A stretch of 64,000 bases of DNA from assembly GCF_017498525.1 (NCBI RefSeq), contig NZ_CP071796.1, positions 1,426,001 to 1,490,000 on the forward strand. Direction: 5' to 3'. Shown piece by piece: positions 27,457-36,351 of the stretch. A program made the position numbers and the translations under genes. Each line of letters begins with the position of its first letter. Within the stretch, counting starts at the first letter, position 1. This stretch comes from Ottowia testudinis. GTDB lineage: Bacteria > Pseudomonadota > Gammaproteobacteria > Burkholderiales > Burkholderiaceae_C. Under the pieces are notes generated by a model that saw nothing but the letters and a program-made list of their open reading frames with translations, was not told the DNA's origin and made no database searches.

Positions 27457-28098
27457 ATGGCCTGGACCCAAGACCAAATGGCGGCACGCGCCGCGCAGGA
27501 ACTCGAAGACGGCTTCTATGTCAACCTCGGCATCGGCATCCCCACACTGGTCGCCAACCACGTGCCGGCCGATAAAGAGGTGTGGCTGCAATCTGAAAAC
27601 GGCATGCTCGGCATCGGCCCCTTCCCGACCGAGGCCGAGGTGGACGCCGACCTCATCAACGCTGGCAAGCAGACCGTGACCACCATCAAGGGCAGCAGCA
27701 TCTTCGGCAGCCACGACAGCTTTGCCATGATCCGCGGCGGCAAGATCAACCTCTCCATCCTGGGTGCGATGCAGGTCACCGACAAGGGCGACCTGGCCAA
27801 CTGGATGATCCCCGGCAAGATGGTCAAGGGCATGGGTGGCGCCATGGACCTGGTGGCCGGCGTAGCGCGCGTCATCGTGCTGATGGAGCACGTGGCCAAG
27901 AAGAAAGACGGCACGACGGACATGAAGATCCTGCCGCAATGCACGCTGCCCCTCACCGGCGTGGGCGTGGTCGACCGCATCATCACCGACCTGGGCGTGT
28001 TCGACGTGACGCCCGAGGGGCTGAAGGTGACCGAGCTGGCCGATGGCGTGACGTTTGAAGAGGCGCAGTCCCAGACCGGCGTGCCGCTGCTGAAGTAA
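27457..28098 (+). CDS. scoB: 3-oxoacid CoA-transferase subunit B
   Basis: The product is 213 residues. [19 protein letters not shown] is followed by the catalytic Glu in [47 protein letters not shown] is the family hallmark. It forms a heterotetramer with ScoA. AAAGGAGA precedes the ATG. A terminator ends the operon 23 bp after the stop, separating it from bdhA. Confidence 0.96.
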   Translation: MAWTQDQMAARAAQELEDGFYVNLGIGIPTLVANHVPADKEVWLQSENGMLGIGPFPTEAEVDADLINAGKQTVTTIKGSSIFGSHDSFAMIRGGKINLSILGAMQVTDKGDLANWMIPGKMVKGMGGAMDLVAGVARVIVLMEHVAKKKDGTTDMKILPQCTLPLTGVGVVDRIITDLGVFDVTPEGLKVTELADGVTFEEAQSQTGVPLLK

Positions 28099-28120
28099 GC
28101 GGCGCCCCCCGTATAGCCAG

Positions 28121-28153
28121 GCAGGGTCCCCTCACCGGTGGCCCTGCTTTTTT
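28121..28153 (+). terminator. Rho-independent terminator after scoB
   Basis: GCAGGGTC and GGCCCTGC form an 8-bp stem (one G-T pair), followed by six T at 28148-28153. It lies between scoB and bdhA, so bdhA probably has either its own promoter or read-through expression. Confidence 0.8.
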
Positions 28154-28181
28154 CGTTTGTGCATTCAACAGGAGAACACCC

Positions 28182-28958
28182 ATGAGCATGCTGAAAGGCA
28201 AAACCGCCCTTGTCACCGGCTCCACCAGCGGCATCGGCCTTGGCATCGCCATCGAATTGGCCAAGCAGGGCGCCAACGTGCTGATGAATGGCTTTGGCGA
28301 CGTCGATGGCCCCAAGGCGCAGATCACCGAGCACGGCGTGCGGGCCGAATACCACGGCGCCGACATGAGCAAGCCGGCCGAGATCGGGGCCATGATGGCC
28401 TTCGCGGCCGAGAAGTTCGGCGGCGTCGACATCCTGGTCAACAACGCCGGCATCCAGCACACGGCCAGCATCCGCGACTTTCCCGTCGAGCGCTGGGACG
28501 CCATCATCGCCATCAACCTGTCGTCGGCCTTCCACACCACGCGCCTGGCGATCCCGCACATGGTCGACAAGAACTGGGGCCGCATCATCAACATCGCCTC
28601 GGTGCACGGGCTGGTGGCGTCGAAGGACAAGTCGGCCTACGTGGCGGCCAAGCACGGCATCGTCGGCCTGACCAAGGTCACGGCGCTGGAGCTGGCGACC
28701 ACCGGCGTCACAGCCAATGCCATCTGCCCCGGCTGGGTGCTGACGCCACTGGTGCAAAAGCAGATCGACGCGCGCGCCGAGAAGGACAAGATCAGCATCG
28801 AGCAGGCCACCCGCGAGCTGCTGAGCGAGAAAGAGCCTTCGCAGCAATTCACCACACCCGAGCAGCTGGGCGCCATGGCGGTGTTCTTCTGCAGCGATGC
28901 CGCCGCCAACGTGCGCGGCCAGGCCTGGGCCAACGACGGCGGCTGGACGGCGCAGTAG
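28182..28958 (+). CDS. bdhA: 3-hydroxybutyrate dehydrogenase
   Basis: The product is 258 residues of the classical SDR fold: TGSTSGIGLGIA, NNAGIQHTASIRDFP, then YVAAKHG (Tyr, Lys) and NAICPGWVLTPLVQKQI. The HTASIRDFP stretch and the long insert ARAEKDKISIEQATRELLSEKEPS are characteristic of D-3-hydroxybutyrate dehydrogenase. It oxidises 3-hydroxybutyrate to acetoacetate, which ScoAB then activates, so the three genes form a route from polyhydroxybutyrate or external hydroxybutyrate to acetoacetyl-CoA. AGGAGA precedes the ATG. Confidence 0.93.
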   Translation: MSMLKGKTALVTGSTSGIGLGIAIELAKQGANVLMNGFGDVDGPKAQITEHGVRAEYHGADMSKPAEIGAMMAFAAEKFGGVDILVNNAGIQHTASIRDFPVERWDAIIAINLSSAFHTTRLAIPHMVDKNWGRIINIASVHGLVASKDKSAYVAAKHGIVGLTKVTALELATTGVTANAICPGWVLTPLVQKQIDARAEKDKISIEQATRELLSEKEPSQQFTTPEQLGAMAVFFCSDAAANVRGQAWANDGGWTAQ

Positions 28959-28964
28959 GCCTCA

Positions 28965-29016
28965 AGCTAAATCAGTCCCTGGCGCTTACCAGGTAAGCGC
29001 GGGAAGCTATAAAAAA
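28965..29016 (-). repeat. Repeat A copy
   Basis: AAATCAGTCCCTGGCGCTTACCAGGTAAGCGC (given here as two blocks: CTGGCGCTTACC, AGGTAAGCGC) followed by GGGAAGCTATAAAAAATATAG. It lies just after the bdhA stop. The stem arms GCGCTTAC/GTAAGCGC pair. Confidence 0.82.
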
Positions 29017-29160
29017 TATAGTTGTCAGCGTTTTTTTGCGTGCGCTGTCGGCGCCGACTGACAAGCGCCTGCAAAGGTGGCTGGCGTGCGTGTCGTGGCG
29101 CCGCGGCCAACATGGCGTCACCGCGCTTATTTGTCCAGCGCCGCGCTCGAGAAGCCCACC

Positions 29161-29658
29161 ATGACACGCACCATTTTGACCTTGCGACTGACGATGTTTG
29201 CTGCGTTGGCGGCGGTGTCCGGGCAGGCGGTCGCGGCCTGCTACATCGTTTTTGACGGCGCGGGCCAAGTGGTGCATCAGGCGGATGGGCCGCCGACAAG
29301 TGCGGCGCAAGCGGTCACGGTGCCGCAAGGCGGCCGCGTGGTGTTGAACGGCGAGCGCTGCACTGGGGGAGTGATGGTGGCCGAACAGCTGACTTCGGCG
29401 CCGGAGCCGGCACCATTGCCCACCAAGGTGCAGCCAGCTGCCACCGCTGGAACGCCTTATGCCTTGGCCGGTCGCGATATCGATGCGGCGGGGCCGGTCA
29501 ATGCCCAGCAGATGCGGCAGCGCTCGCCGGAGGCCAGCGGCATCATGGCTGATGCCCCAGCCGCCCGGGCGAGGCGCCGGGACACTGAAACCGTCATCAC
29601 CGAATGGGCCGACGGCCGCGTCGACGTGGAGCGCAGGGCGCTGCTGCCGCGCTACTGA
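29161..29658 (+). CDS. Exported protein of unknown function
   Basis: The product is 165 residues with a signal peptide MTRTILTLRLTMFAALAAVS cleaved after AVAA. The mature part begins CYIVFDGAGQVVHQADGPP and resembles small periplasmic proteins annotated only as hypothetical in Burkholderiales. The C-terminus is rich in Ala and Arg and ends VERRALLPRY. Two Cys remain. The open frame extends upstream to 29077, but the signal peptide fixes the ATG at 29161. I do not recognise a function. Confidence 0.65.
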   Translation: MTRTILTLRLTMFAALAAVSGQAVAACYIVFDGAGQVVHQADGPPTSAAQAVTVPQGGRVVLNGERCTGGVMVAEQLTSAPEPAPLPTKVQPAATAGTPYALAGRDIDAAGPVNAQQMRQRSPEASGIMADAPAARARRRDTETVITEWADGRVDVERRALLPRY

Positions 29659-29857
29659 CGATGCCGCCGCAGGATCAGTGGCGTGGAATCCGCCGCATGC
29701 GACACGCCTCCATGCAGGCGGCATGAGGTGCACCAGCGAACTGCGCGGGCGGCCTTTCGAGTGGCATGGGGCGTGAGCCGCTCGTCAAACACCGTTCCGC
29801 AGGCGGGGTACACATTGGGCTGCAATAATTGGCGGTAGAGCTAAATTTCGCCCCTTC

Positions 29858-30676
29858 ATGATTTACGTCAAGACCGACCACGGCCGGGCCGCGCTGCTTC
29901 AGCGCGATGCCTTGAGCTTGCGCGAGCGCCAGGTGATGGTGCTGTGCAACGGCGTGCGCACGGTGGACGAGCTTGTCGAATTGTTTGGCGCCGCCGTATC
30001 GAGCGACGTTGATGCACTGGACCGCCGTGGCTTGCTGGCCGGTCAGCTCAACCACAGCCGTCCGGCCGAGCTGGAAGCCGCGTTGGCCGAGAGCCCTCGG
30101 GTGGCCGATGCGGTGTCCCAGGCCGAGGTGGCCCATCCGCCACAGAGTTTCGTCGCCAGCCGCCTGGACAGCCGGCTGCCGCCACCCCCCGAACCCGAAG
30201 CCTTGCCACGCATGTCGCTGGAAGAGCTGACGGTGCTGGCCGCCGTGCCCCCACTCAGTGCGGCCGTCGCCCCGGTGAGCGAGCCGCCTGCCGAGCCGGC
30301 CGCGCTCAGCGAGGTTGCAGCCATGGTCAACAGCATCGACGCTGAACAGGTGGCGGTGCGCTCGCCCGTGGCGGCGCAGGTGTACATGACGCAGGTGCTG
30401 ATGGCGCTGGACAATGCTGCCGCCATGCAATTGGTGGAGACGCATGGCGATGTCCGGCACGAGGTCGACATCCTGCTTTACCTGGCGCAGGGGCTGGGCC
30501 AAGCCTACGCCGCGGCAGGCGAAGACGTGGCGTTGCGCGTGGCCATGCGTGTCGGCCGGTTGCTGCCTGATCCGGAACTGCCGATGCTGCTGGATTGCAC
30601 GCTGGACTACGTGCCGCCTGCCTTCAGCATGCTGCTGTACGAGTTCGTGCTGGCTGGGCGCGAGACCGCAGCCTGA
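29858..30676 (+). CDS. Conserved hypothetical protein
   Basis: The product is 272 residues with no signal peptide. The first 70 residues look like a small winged-helix-like domain (LSLRERQVMVLCNGVRTVDELVELFG..DVDALDRRGLL). They are followed by a Pro/Ala-rich linker (RLPPPPEPEALP...) and a helical C-terminal domain (VDILLYLAQGLGQAYAAAGEDVALRVAMRVG). This layout suggests a regulatory or adaptor role but is not a named family to me. Its last 70 bp overlap the 3' end of the pseudouridine synthase gene on the other strand. Confidence 0.7.
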   Translation: MIYVKTDHGRAALLQRDALSLRERQVMVLCNGVRTVDELVELFGAAVSSDVDALDRRGLLAGQLNHSRPAELEAALAESPRVADAVSQAEVAHPPQSFVASRLDSRLPPPPEPEALPRMSLEELTVLAAVPPLSAAVAPVSEPPAEPAALSEVAAMVNSIDAEQVAVRSPVAAQVYMTQVLMALDNAAAMQLVETHGDVRHEVDILLYLAQGLGQAYAAAGEDVALRVAMRVGRLLPDPELPMLLDCTLDYVPPAFSMLLYEFVLAGRETAA

Positions 30677-31377
30677 GTGCGCGCACGGCGCCAGTATCGC
30701 CATTCGCTTGCGGGCACCGCGCCGATGCGCAGGAGCTGACCGCTCCACGGGTGCGTCAACCCCAACGATTCAGCGTGCAGCCACAACCGCTGCACACCCA
30801 GCCAATCGGCGAGCGCGCGGTTGAGAGGGCCCTTGCCGTGCGTGGCGTCGCCGATGATGGGGTGCGCCATGTGCTTGCAGTGGCGGCGCAACTGATGGCG
30901 CCGGCCGGTTTCGGGCTGCAGCTCCAGCACGGCGCAGCGCGTCTCGGCAAAGTCGCCATAAGGCAGCGGAAGCGTCAATTTCTCAAGAACACGAAAGTGC
31001 GTGCGCGCCGGTTGCGCCACGGCCGCACCCATCGCCGCGCGAGCGTCGTCCGGCAGCCGCGTCAGCGGATGGTCGATCACGCCGTTCGCGGGCGGCCACC
31101 CGCGCACCACCGCGCGGTATGTTTTGGCGATGGCACCCGGTGTCTCGAAGGCCTGACCCAGCGCGCTGGCCGTGGCCGCATCCAGCGCGAACAGCAACAC
31201 GCCGCTGGTGCCTTTGTCGAGCCGGTGCGCGGGCCACACGGGGCGGCCGATCTGGCCACGAAGCAGTTGCACCGCGAAGCGCGTTTCGTGCGCGTCCAGG
31301 CCACTGCGGTGCACCAGCAAGCCCGCGGGCTTGTCGATGGCGATCAGGTGCGCGTCTTGGTACAAAATCGGCAGCAT
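30607..31377 (-). CDS. RluA-family pseudouridine synthase, TruC-like
   Basis: The product is 256 residues. ILYQDAHLIAIDKPAGLLVH opens the domain, HRLDKGTSGVLLFA holds the catalytic Asp, and GRRHQLRRHCKHMAHPIIGD is the conserved RNA-contact block. The length without an S4 domain fits TruC (tRNA position 65) better than RluC/D, but the exact target is not certain. The ATG at 31377 is chosen because the family begins right there. It shares the CATG at 31375-31378 with the divergent yaaA start. Confidence 0.88.
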   Translation of the reverse strand: MLPILYQDAHLIAIDKPAGLLVHRSGLDAHETRFAVQLLRGQIGRPVWPAHRLDKGTSGVLLFALDAATASALGQAFETPGAIAKTYRAVVRGWPPANGVIDHPLTRLPDDARAAMGAAVAQPARTHFRVLEKLTLPLPYGDFAETRCAVLELQPETGRRHQLRRHCKHMAHPIIGDATHGKGPLNRALADWLGVQRLWLHAESLGLTHPWSGQLLRIGAVPASEWRYWRRARTQAAVSRPASTNSYSSMLKAGGT

Positions 31378-32158
31378 GTTGTTTCTATTGTCCCCGGCCA
31401 AGGCGCTGGATTACGACACCCCGTTGCCGGCCGGCGTGCAGCCCACGCCCCCGCTGTTCACGCGCCAGGCGGCCGAGCTGATTGACGTGCTGCGCACCCA
31501 ATCGCCGCAGCAAATCGCCGCCCTGATGCACTTGAGCGACACGCTGGCGGCGTTGAACGTGGCGCGTTACGAGGCGTGGCGCCCGCGCTTCACCGACCGC
31601 AACTCGCGTCCGGCGGCGCTGGCCTTCGATGGCGATGTGTACGGCGGCCTGGACGCGCGCAGCCTCACGCCCGCGCAACTCGACTGGGCGCAGGCCCACG
31701 TCTGCATCCTGAGCGGCCTGTACGGCGTGCTGCGCCCGCTCGACCGCATCCAGCCTTACCGGCTGGAGATGGGCACGCGGTTGACCACCGAGCGCGGCGC
31801 CAACCTCTATCAGTTCTGGGGCGATCGGATCGCGCAATACCTCAACGAGCGGCTGAAGGGCGATAAGGCGCCCACCGTGGTCAACCTGGCGTCGCAGGAG
31901 TACTTCAAGGCGGTCGACCGGCAGGCGCTCAAGGCGCGCGTGATCGATTGCGTGTTCCAGGACCACAAGGGCGGCCAGTACAAGACCATCAGCTTCTTCG
32001 CCAAGCGCGCGCGCGGGCTGATGGCGCGCTATGCGGCGCAGCACAAGATCGCCACGCCCAAGAAGCTTGAAGGCTTCGATCTGGAAGGCTATGCCTTCGC
32101 GCCCGCCGCGTCAGAGGCCGACCGCCTGGTTTTTCGTCGCAAGCAGACCCCGTCATGA
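31376..32158 (+). CDS. yaaA: YaaA-family peroxide stress protein (DUF328)
   Basis: The product is 260 residues beginning MLFLLSPAKALDYDTPLP, the standard YaaA start. It contains AFDGDVYGGLDARSL, GLYGVLRPLDRIQPYRLEMGT, NLASQEYFKAV and KTISFFAKRARGLMARY. YaaA lowers free iron and limits DNA damage under hydrogen peroxide in E. coli. The start codon overlaps the start of the divergent pseudouridine synthase gene, so its ribosome binding site and promoter lie inside that gene. The stop overlaps the next gene as ATGA. Confidence 0.93.
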   Translation: MLFLLSPAKALDYDTPLPAGVQPTPPLFTRQAAELIDVLRTQSPQQIAALMHLSDTLAALNVARYEAWRPRFTDRNSRPAALAFDGDVYGGLDARSLTPAQLDWAQAHVCILSGLYGVLRPLDRIQPYRLEMGTRLTTERGANLYQFWGDRIAQYLNERLKGDKAPTVVNLASQEYFKAVDRQALKARVIDCVFQDHKGGQYKTISFFAKRARGLMARYAAQHKIATPKKLEGFDLEGYAFAPAASEADRLVFRRKQTPS

Positions 32159-33003
32159 CCCAGAAAATCACCCCCGAACTGCGCCAGTGGATCGTCGACC
32201 AGGCGCAGGCAGGCCACAGCGCCGAAAGCGTGCTGCAGTCCATGAAAGCCTCCGGCTGGGACGAGGACGTTGCCATCGATGCCATGGAAACCACCCTGCG
32301 CGGCCACTTGAACGAGCAAGCCGTGGCGCAGGGCCTGCCGCCCGCCTCGAAGGTGCCCGAGCCCGATGTGGCTGATTCGCCGCTGTACATCGACGCGGGC
32401 GACCGCCAGGTGGCCGTGCTGGGCGTCATGGCGGCGCCGCGCGTGATTGTGTTTGGCGGCCTGCTGTCCGATGAGGAGTGCGACGCGCTGATCGATGCCG
32501 CGCGCCCGCGCATGAGCCGCTCGCTCACCGTCGCCACCAAGACCGGCGGCGAGGAAATCAACGCCGACCGCACCAGCCAGGGCATGTTCTTCCAGCGCGG
32601 CGAGATCGAACTGGTGGCGAGGATCGAAGCGCGCATTGCCAAGCTGATCAACTGGCCACTCGAAAACGGCGAGGGCCTGCAAATCCTGCAATACGTGCCG
32701 GGCACCGAATACAAGCCGCACTACGACTATTTCGACCCCGCCGAACCCGGCACGCCCACCATCCTCAAGCGCGGCGGCCAGCGCGTGGGCACCGTGGTGA
32801 TGTACCTGAACGAGCCCGAAAAAGGCGGCGGCACCACCTTTCCCAACGTATTCTTCGAAGTCGCCCCCAAGCGCGGCAACGCCGTGTTCTTCAGCTACGA
32901 GCGGCCGCACCCCAGCACCAAGACGCTGCACGGCGGCGCCCCGGTCATCGCGGGCGAGAAGTGGATCGCCACCAAGTGGCTGCGCGAGGGCGAATTTCTT
33001 TGA
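32155..33003 (+). CDS. 2OG-Fe(II) oxygenase, prolyl 4-hydroxylase type
   Basis: The product is 282 residues. The catalytic core shows LQILQYVPGTEYKPHYDYFDP (the HxD iron ligands), VGTVVMYLNEPEKGGGTTFP and SKTLHGGAPVIAGEKWIATKWLRE (the distal His and the 2-oxoglutarate Lys/Arg). The first 60 residues form a helical domain (ELRQWIVDQAQAGHSAESVLQSMKASGW) often found on such bacterial P4H-like enzymes. The substrate is unknown. The start overlaps yaaA by 4 bp, which supports co-translation. Confidence 0.88.
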   Translation: MTQKITPELRQWIVDQAQAGHSAESVLQSMKASGWDEDVAIDAMETTLRGHLNEQAVAQGLPPASKVPEPDVADSPLYIDAGDRQVAVLGVMAAPRVIVFGGLLSDEECDALIDAARPRMSRSLTVATKTGGEEINADRTSQGMFFQRGEIELVARIEARIAKLINWPLENGEGLQILQYVPGTEYKPHYDYFDPAEPGTPTILKRGGQRVGTVVMYLNEPEKGGGTTFPNVFFEVAPKRGNAVFFSYERPHPSTKTLHGGAPVIAGEKWIATKWLREGEFL

Positions 33004-33020
33004 CGCGGCGCATGGTTGAT

Positions 33021-33078
33021 TTTGGTCAAATAGGGCACCAGCGCTTGATTGACAAGCGCGAGCAGCTATGAATATAGA
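33021..33078 (-). repeat. Repeat A copy containing a start codon
   Basis: TTTTGGTCAAATAGGGCACC, AGCGCTTG-ATTGA-CAAGCGC, GAGCAGCTATGAATATAG. A well-preserved copy. The ATG at 33068 inside it is the start of the alpha/beta hydrolase gene. Confidence 0.88.
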
Positions 33079-33976
33079 AGCAAACGGCATTCGCCTGGCG
33101 GTCGAGGATTCGGGCGGCGCCGGAGAGCCTGTGCTGCTCATCATGGGCCTGGGCGGGCAATTGATTCATTGGCCCGCGGACTTCGTGCAGGGACTCGTCG
33201 ACGCCGGCTATCGCGTGCTGCGCTTCGACAACCGCGACGCCGGCCTGTCCACCCACTTCAGCGCCCACGGCGCGCCGCGCATCCCGTGGATCGCCACGCA
33301 GGCCTGGCTGGGCCGGCGCCCGCGCGTGCCCTACACCTTGAGCGACATGGCGCGCGATGCGCTCGGCGTGCTCGACGCGCTGGGCATTGCGCGCGCCCAC
33401 GTCGTCGGCCTGAGCATGGGCGCCATGATCGCGCAGCGCGTCACCTTGCTGGCGCCCGAGCGCGTGCGCAGCCTCACCTCCATCATGGGCAGCAGCGGCG
33501 CGCGTGGGCTGATGCGGCCAAGGCAGTCGGTGCTGCGGGTCGCGGCCGGCAAGCCGAGCACCGCCGACGACGCCGTGCTGGCGCGGTACTACGTGCGTTT
33601 TCTCAAGGCCGTCGCCAGCCCGGCCTTTCCGCCCGACGATGCCGCGCTGAGCGACGTGTTTCGGCGCACCGCTCTGCGCCAAAAGCCCAGCACCGGCGCC
33701 ACCTATCGCCAGCTGGCCGCCATCCTGGCCGATGGCGAGCGCGCCGCTTTGCTGGCGCGCATCCAGCGCCCCACGCTGGTGGTGCATGGTGCCGACGACC
33801 CGTGGGTGCCCCCAGCGTGTGGGCGCGATACCGCGCGGCGCATTCCCGGCGCGCGGTTCGCACTCATCCCCGACATGGCGCACGACCTCGCGCCCGTCGC
33901 TCACCCTGAAATCGTGCGGCGCACGCTGGGCGAGCTGCTGCCATTTTTGCAATCGACCCCGGACGCCGCCGCATGA
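33068..33976 (+). CDS. Alpha/beta hydrolase
   Basis: The product is 302 residues. It shows the oxyanion region [14 protein letters not shown], the nucleophile elbow GLSMG (Ser near residue 117), an acid in [11 protein letters not shown] and the catalytic His in DMAHDLAP. The fold and length match esterases or aclacinomycin methylesterase-like hydrolases; the substrate is unknown. The first three codons (ATG AAT ATA) lie within repeat A, so the ribosome binding site would be the repeat's GAGCAGC. The stop overlaps queF as ATGA. Confidence 0.87.
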   Translation: MNIEANGIRLAVEDSGGAGEPVLLIMGLGGQLIHWPADFVQGLVDAGYRVLRFDNRDAGLSTHFSAHGAPRIPWIATQAWLGRRPRVPYTLSDMARDALGVLDALGIARAHVVGLSMGAMIAQRVTLLAPERVRSLTSIMGSSGARGLMRPRQSVLRVAAGKPSTADDAVLARYYVRFLKAVASPAFPPDDAALSDVFRRTALRQKPSTGATYRQLAAILADGERAALLARIQRPTLVVHGADDPWVPPACGRDTARRIPGARFALIPDMAHDLAPVAHPEIVRRTLGELLPFLQSTPDAAA

Positions 33977-34830
33977 CCACCCCCGCCACGCCGCTCGATT
34001 CGCCCCTGGGAAAAACCACCCACTACGTTGACCAGTACGACCCGGCGCTGCTGTTCCCGATCGAGCGCGCGCCGCAGCGCGAGCGCATCGGCATCCTCGG
34101 CCAGCCGCGCTTTTTTGGCGCCGATCTGTGGACGGCGTTCGAACTGTCGTGGCTCAACAGCCGCGGCAAGCCGCAGCTGACCATCGCCCACATCATGGTG
34201 CCATGCGAGAGCACGCACATCGTCGAAAGCAAATCCTTCAAGCTTTACCTGGGCAGCTTCAGCGGCACGCGCATCGCCGATGCCGACGAGGTGCGCCGCC
34301 GCATCCAGGACGATGTCGGCGCCGCCGTCTGGCAGGGCGGGCAGGTGCGGTCGTCCGTCGGCGTGCGCCTGGTCGCGCCGGATGATTTCGACCGCGAAAC
34401 GGTGCATGAGCTGGACGGTCTCAGCCTCGACCGGCTGGACATCGAGTGCGACCCCGCCGCGCAGCCGATACCCGAGCTGCTCAGCGCCGCCTTCGACGAG
34501 CAGCCGGTGGAAGAAACCCTGACCAGCCGCCTGCTCAAGAGCAACTGCCCCGTCACCGGCCAGCCGGATTGGGGCAGCGTGCAGATCCGCTACGCCGGCC
34601 CGCAGATCGATCAGGCCGGGCTGCTGCGCTACATCATCAGCTTTCGCCAGCACGACGAGTTTCACGAACACTGCGTCGAACGCATGTTCACCGACCTGTG
34701 GGCGCGCTGCCGGCCCGCGCGTTTGAGTGTGTATGCGCGCTACACGCGCCGCGGCGGCCTCGACATCAACCCCTGGCGCACCAGCCACCCCGGCCAGCCG
34801 CCAGCCAACGTGCGCACGGCGCGTCAATAA
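33973..34830 (+). CDS. queF: NADPH-dependent 7-cyano-7-deazaguanine reductase (QueF)
   Basis: The product is 285 residues, the unimodular long form as in E. coli. The catalytic Cys and Asp are in [19 protein letters not shown], and [13 protein letters not shown] (QueF motif) is near residue 90. [13 protein letters not shown] supplies the conserved Glu and His. It reduces preQ0 to preQ1 on the path to queuosine in tRNA. It overlaps the upstream gene by 4 bp, and repeat A begins at its stop. Confidence 0.96.
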   Translation: MTTPATPLDSPLGKTTHYVDQYDPALLFPIERAPQRERIGILGQPRFFGADLWTAFELSWLNSRGKPQLTIAHIMVPCESTHIVESKSFKLYLGSFSGTRIADADEVRRRIQDDVGAAVWQGGQVRSSVGVRLVAPDDFDRETVHELDGLSLDRLDIECDPAAQPIPELLSAAFDEQPVEETLTSRLLKSNCPVTGQPDWGSVQIRYAGPQIDQAGLLRYIISFRQHDEFHEHCVERMFTDLWARCRPARLSVYARYTRRGGLDINPWRTSHPGQPPANVRTARQ

Positions 34831-34888
34831 CTCCTGAATTGATAGCTGCTTGCGCTTGATGGAAAAGCGCCAGAGGCCGTTTTAACCA
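34831..34888 (+). repeat. Repeat A copy
   Basis: CTCCTGAATTGATAGCTGCT, TGCGCTTGATGG-AAAAGCGC, CAGAGGCCGTTTTAACC. A complete copy in forward orientation directly after the queF stop. Confidence 0.85.
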
Positions 34889-34923
34889 AGAGCGATACCG
34901 TCGCATATTGGATCGTGCAGCAT

Positions 34924-34937
34924 GTCACGATCGTGAC
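34924..34937. promoter_or_regulatory. 14-bp perfect palindrome upstream of the GntR gene
   Basis: GTCACGATCGTGAC lies 142 bp before the GntR start, in a region without genes. It could be a regulator site, but it does not match the usual GntR/HutC half-site, so the partner is unknown. Confidence 0.45.
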
Positions 34938-35079
34938 CATGGGCGCGCCATCGCGATCATGGCCTGTTCCAACTTACCGGATAATTGCGCACGGTCGTTC
35001 GCTTTGGGTCCGTGGGACGGCTTGGCGCGCAGCCACATTCATCAACGCAATCGTTGGAAGTATCGCGAGGTATTGATCC

Positions 35080-35829
35080 ATGTACGGCAGTTTCACGTCG
35101 CTTCAGCTCGACACCCGGGCGCCGGAACCCCTGTGGCGCCAACTTTATGCTCAACTCGACGAGCTGCTGACCTCCGGCGCGGTGCAGGAAGGCGCCAGCC
35201 TGCCGCCCGAGCGCGAACTGGCCGAAACCCTCGGCGTTAGCCGCTCCACCGTCAAGCGCAGCTACGACCAACTGCGCCACGACCAGCGCCTGGGCGGACG
35301 CGGGCGCGCCGGCAGCGTGGTGCGCTCGGTGCCCGAGCGAGTGCATTCCCCGCTGGGGCGCCTGAAGGGCTTCACCGAGGAAATGAAGGAGCTGGGCAAG
35401 GTGGCTTCCACCACGCTGCAGACCTGCGAGGTGGTGTCCGATCGGCGCATGGCCTCGATTTTCCAGCGGCCATCTCACGCGCAATTTCTGCACATTGAGC
35501 GGGTGCGAGAAGCCGACGGCGTGCCGATGACGCGCGAATTGGCCTGGTACGACTTGACGCTGGCGCCCGCCATGGCCGAATGGGATGGCGCGGGCTCGGC
35601 TTACGAGCGGCTGCGCAAGGTGTGTGGCTTGGCGCTGGGCGAGGCCGATCAGTCGATCGAGGCGGTGCTCAGCTCGCAAGCCGAGTCGGCGGCGTTCGGC
35701 TTCGAGTCGCCACAGCCCTGCCTGCTGTTCAAGCGCATGACGCGCGCGGTCTCCGGCGCCTTGATCGAATACGTCGAAGGCACCTTCCGCGGCGACGCCT
35801 ACGTGTACCGAATCGAACTGCAACCCTGA
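35080..35829 (+). CDS. GntR-family transcriptional regulator, HutC/UTRA subfamily
   Basis: The product is 249 residues. The N-terminal winged helix is PLWRQLYAQLDELLTSGAVQEGASLPPERELAETLGVSRSTVKRSYDQL. The C-terminal UTRA ligand domain runs from about residue 90 (LGRLKGFTEEMKELGK) to VYRIELQP. UTRA proteins respond to sugars, histidine derivatives or similar ligands. The adjacent ribokinase-like relic hints at a former sugar or nucleoside function. The target genes are not evident, as no intact operon follows it. Confidence 0.9.
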   Translation: MYGSFTSLQLDTRAPEPLWRQLYAQLDELLTSGAVQEGASLPPERELAETLGVSRSTVKRSYDQLRHDQRLGGRGRAGSVVRSVPERVHSPLGRLKGFTEEMKELGKVASTTLQTCEVVSDRRMASIFQRPSHAQFLHIERVREADGVPMTRELAWYDLTLAPAMAEWDGAGSAYERLRKVCGLALGEADQSIEAVLSSQAESAAFGFESPQPCLLFKRMTRAVSGALIEYVEGTFRGDAYVYRIELQP

Positions 35830-35847
35830 TGGGGTAGGCGCAAAGCG

Positions 35848-36240
35848 CTATTGAAATGTGAGTTCAACGGCGCCCGCCAGCGGGCCGCCGGCCAGCATCG
35901 CCGTCAGGCGCCGGGCGTCGGCCTCATTGACGATCACCGTCCGTGTGTTGCGGCACAACGCGGCCTCGACGGCGGCCCGCGCCGTTTCGAACGGGCCATG
36001 GACCAGCCGCGCGGCCTCCGCATGCGCGGCAGTCAGCAAGAGGTTCGCGCCCGCATGGCACGGCCACGCAGTTCTGGCCGTCGGCGCCGATCAACCCCAC
36101 GTCCCAGGCCGAGGGGCCGGGCAGCCGATGCACATGCGTCGTGGCCAGGCCCCCGCGCGCCAGCAACGCATCGCCCGCGGCGTCGCTGCCGCAGCCGATC
36201 GGGGGGTATCGACCTGCCGTGATGGTGGTGCTGACGGCCT
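35848..36240 (-). pseudogene. Ribokinase-like (PfkB family) gene remnant
   Basis: One minus-strand frame reads DAAGDALLARGGLATTHVHR and GLIGADGQNCVAVPCG, which match the 'D..G..L...G' and 'G.N.I.V..GAN' blocks of ribokinase. At about 36045 the frame shifts and the next frame continues ANLLLTAAHAEAARLVHG, exactly what should follow the Gly. It then ends VIVNEADARRLTAMLAGGP... at 35848, before the catalytic GAGD region. The N-terminal sugar motif and C-terminal half are missing. It is a relic, beside a GntR regulator of a type that often controls sugar kinases. Confidence 0.7.
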
Positions 36241-36299
36241 TGATTACAGCGATGAAGCTGCGCTTTGAGCACCCGGCGCGCAGACAGATCGCGGTTTCT

Positions 36300-36351
36300 T
36301 TATAAAAAAAGATAGCTGCTCGCGCTTATTCGGTAAGCGCGGAAGGCCTAG
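36300..36351 (+). repeat. Repeat A copy at the end of the crotonase gene
   Basis: TATAAAAAAAGATAGCTGCT, CGCGCTTA-TTCG-GTAAGCGC, GGAAGGCCTAG. The TAG stop of the crotonase gene on the minus strand is the CTA of its last bases. Confidence 0.85.
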
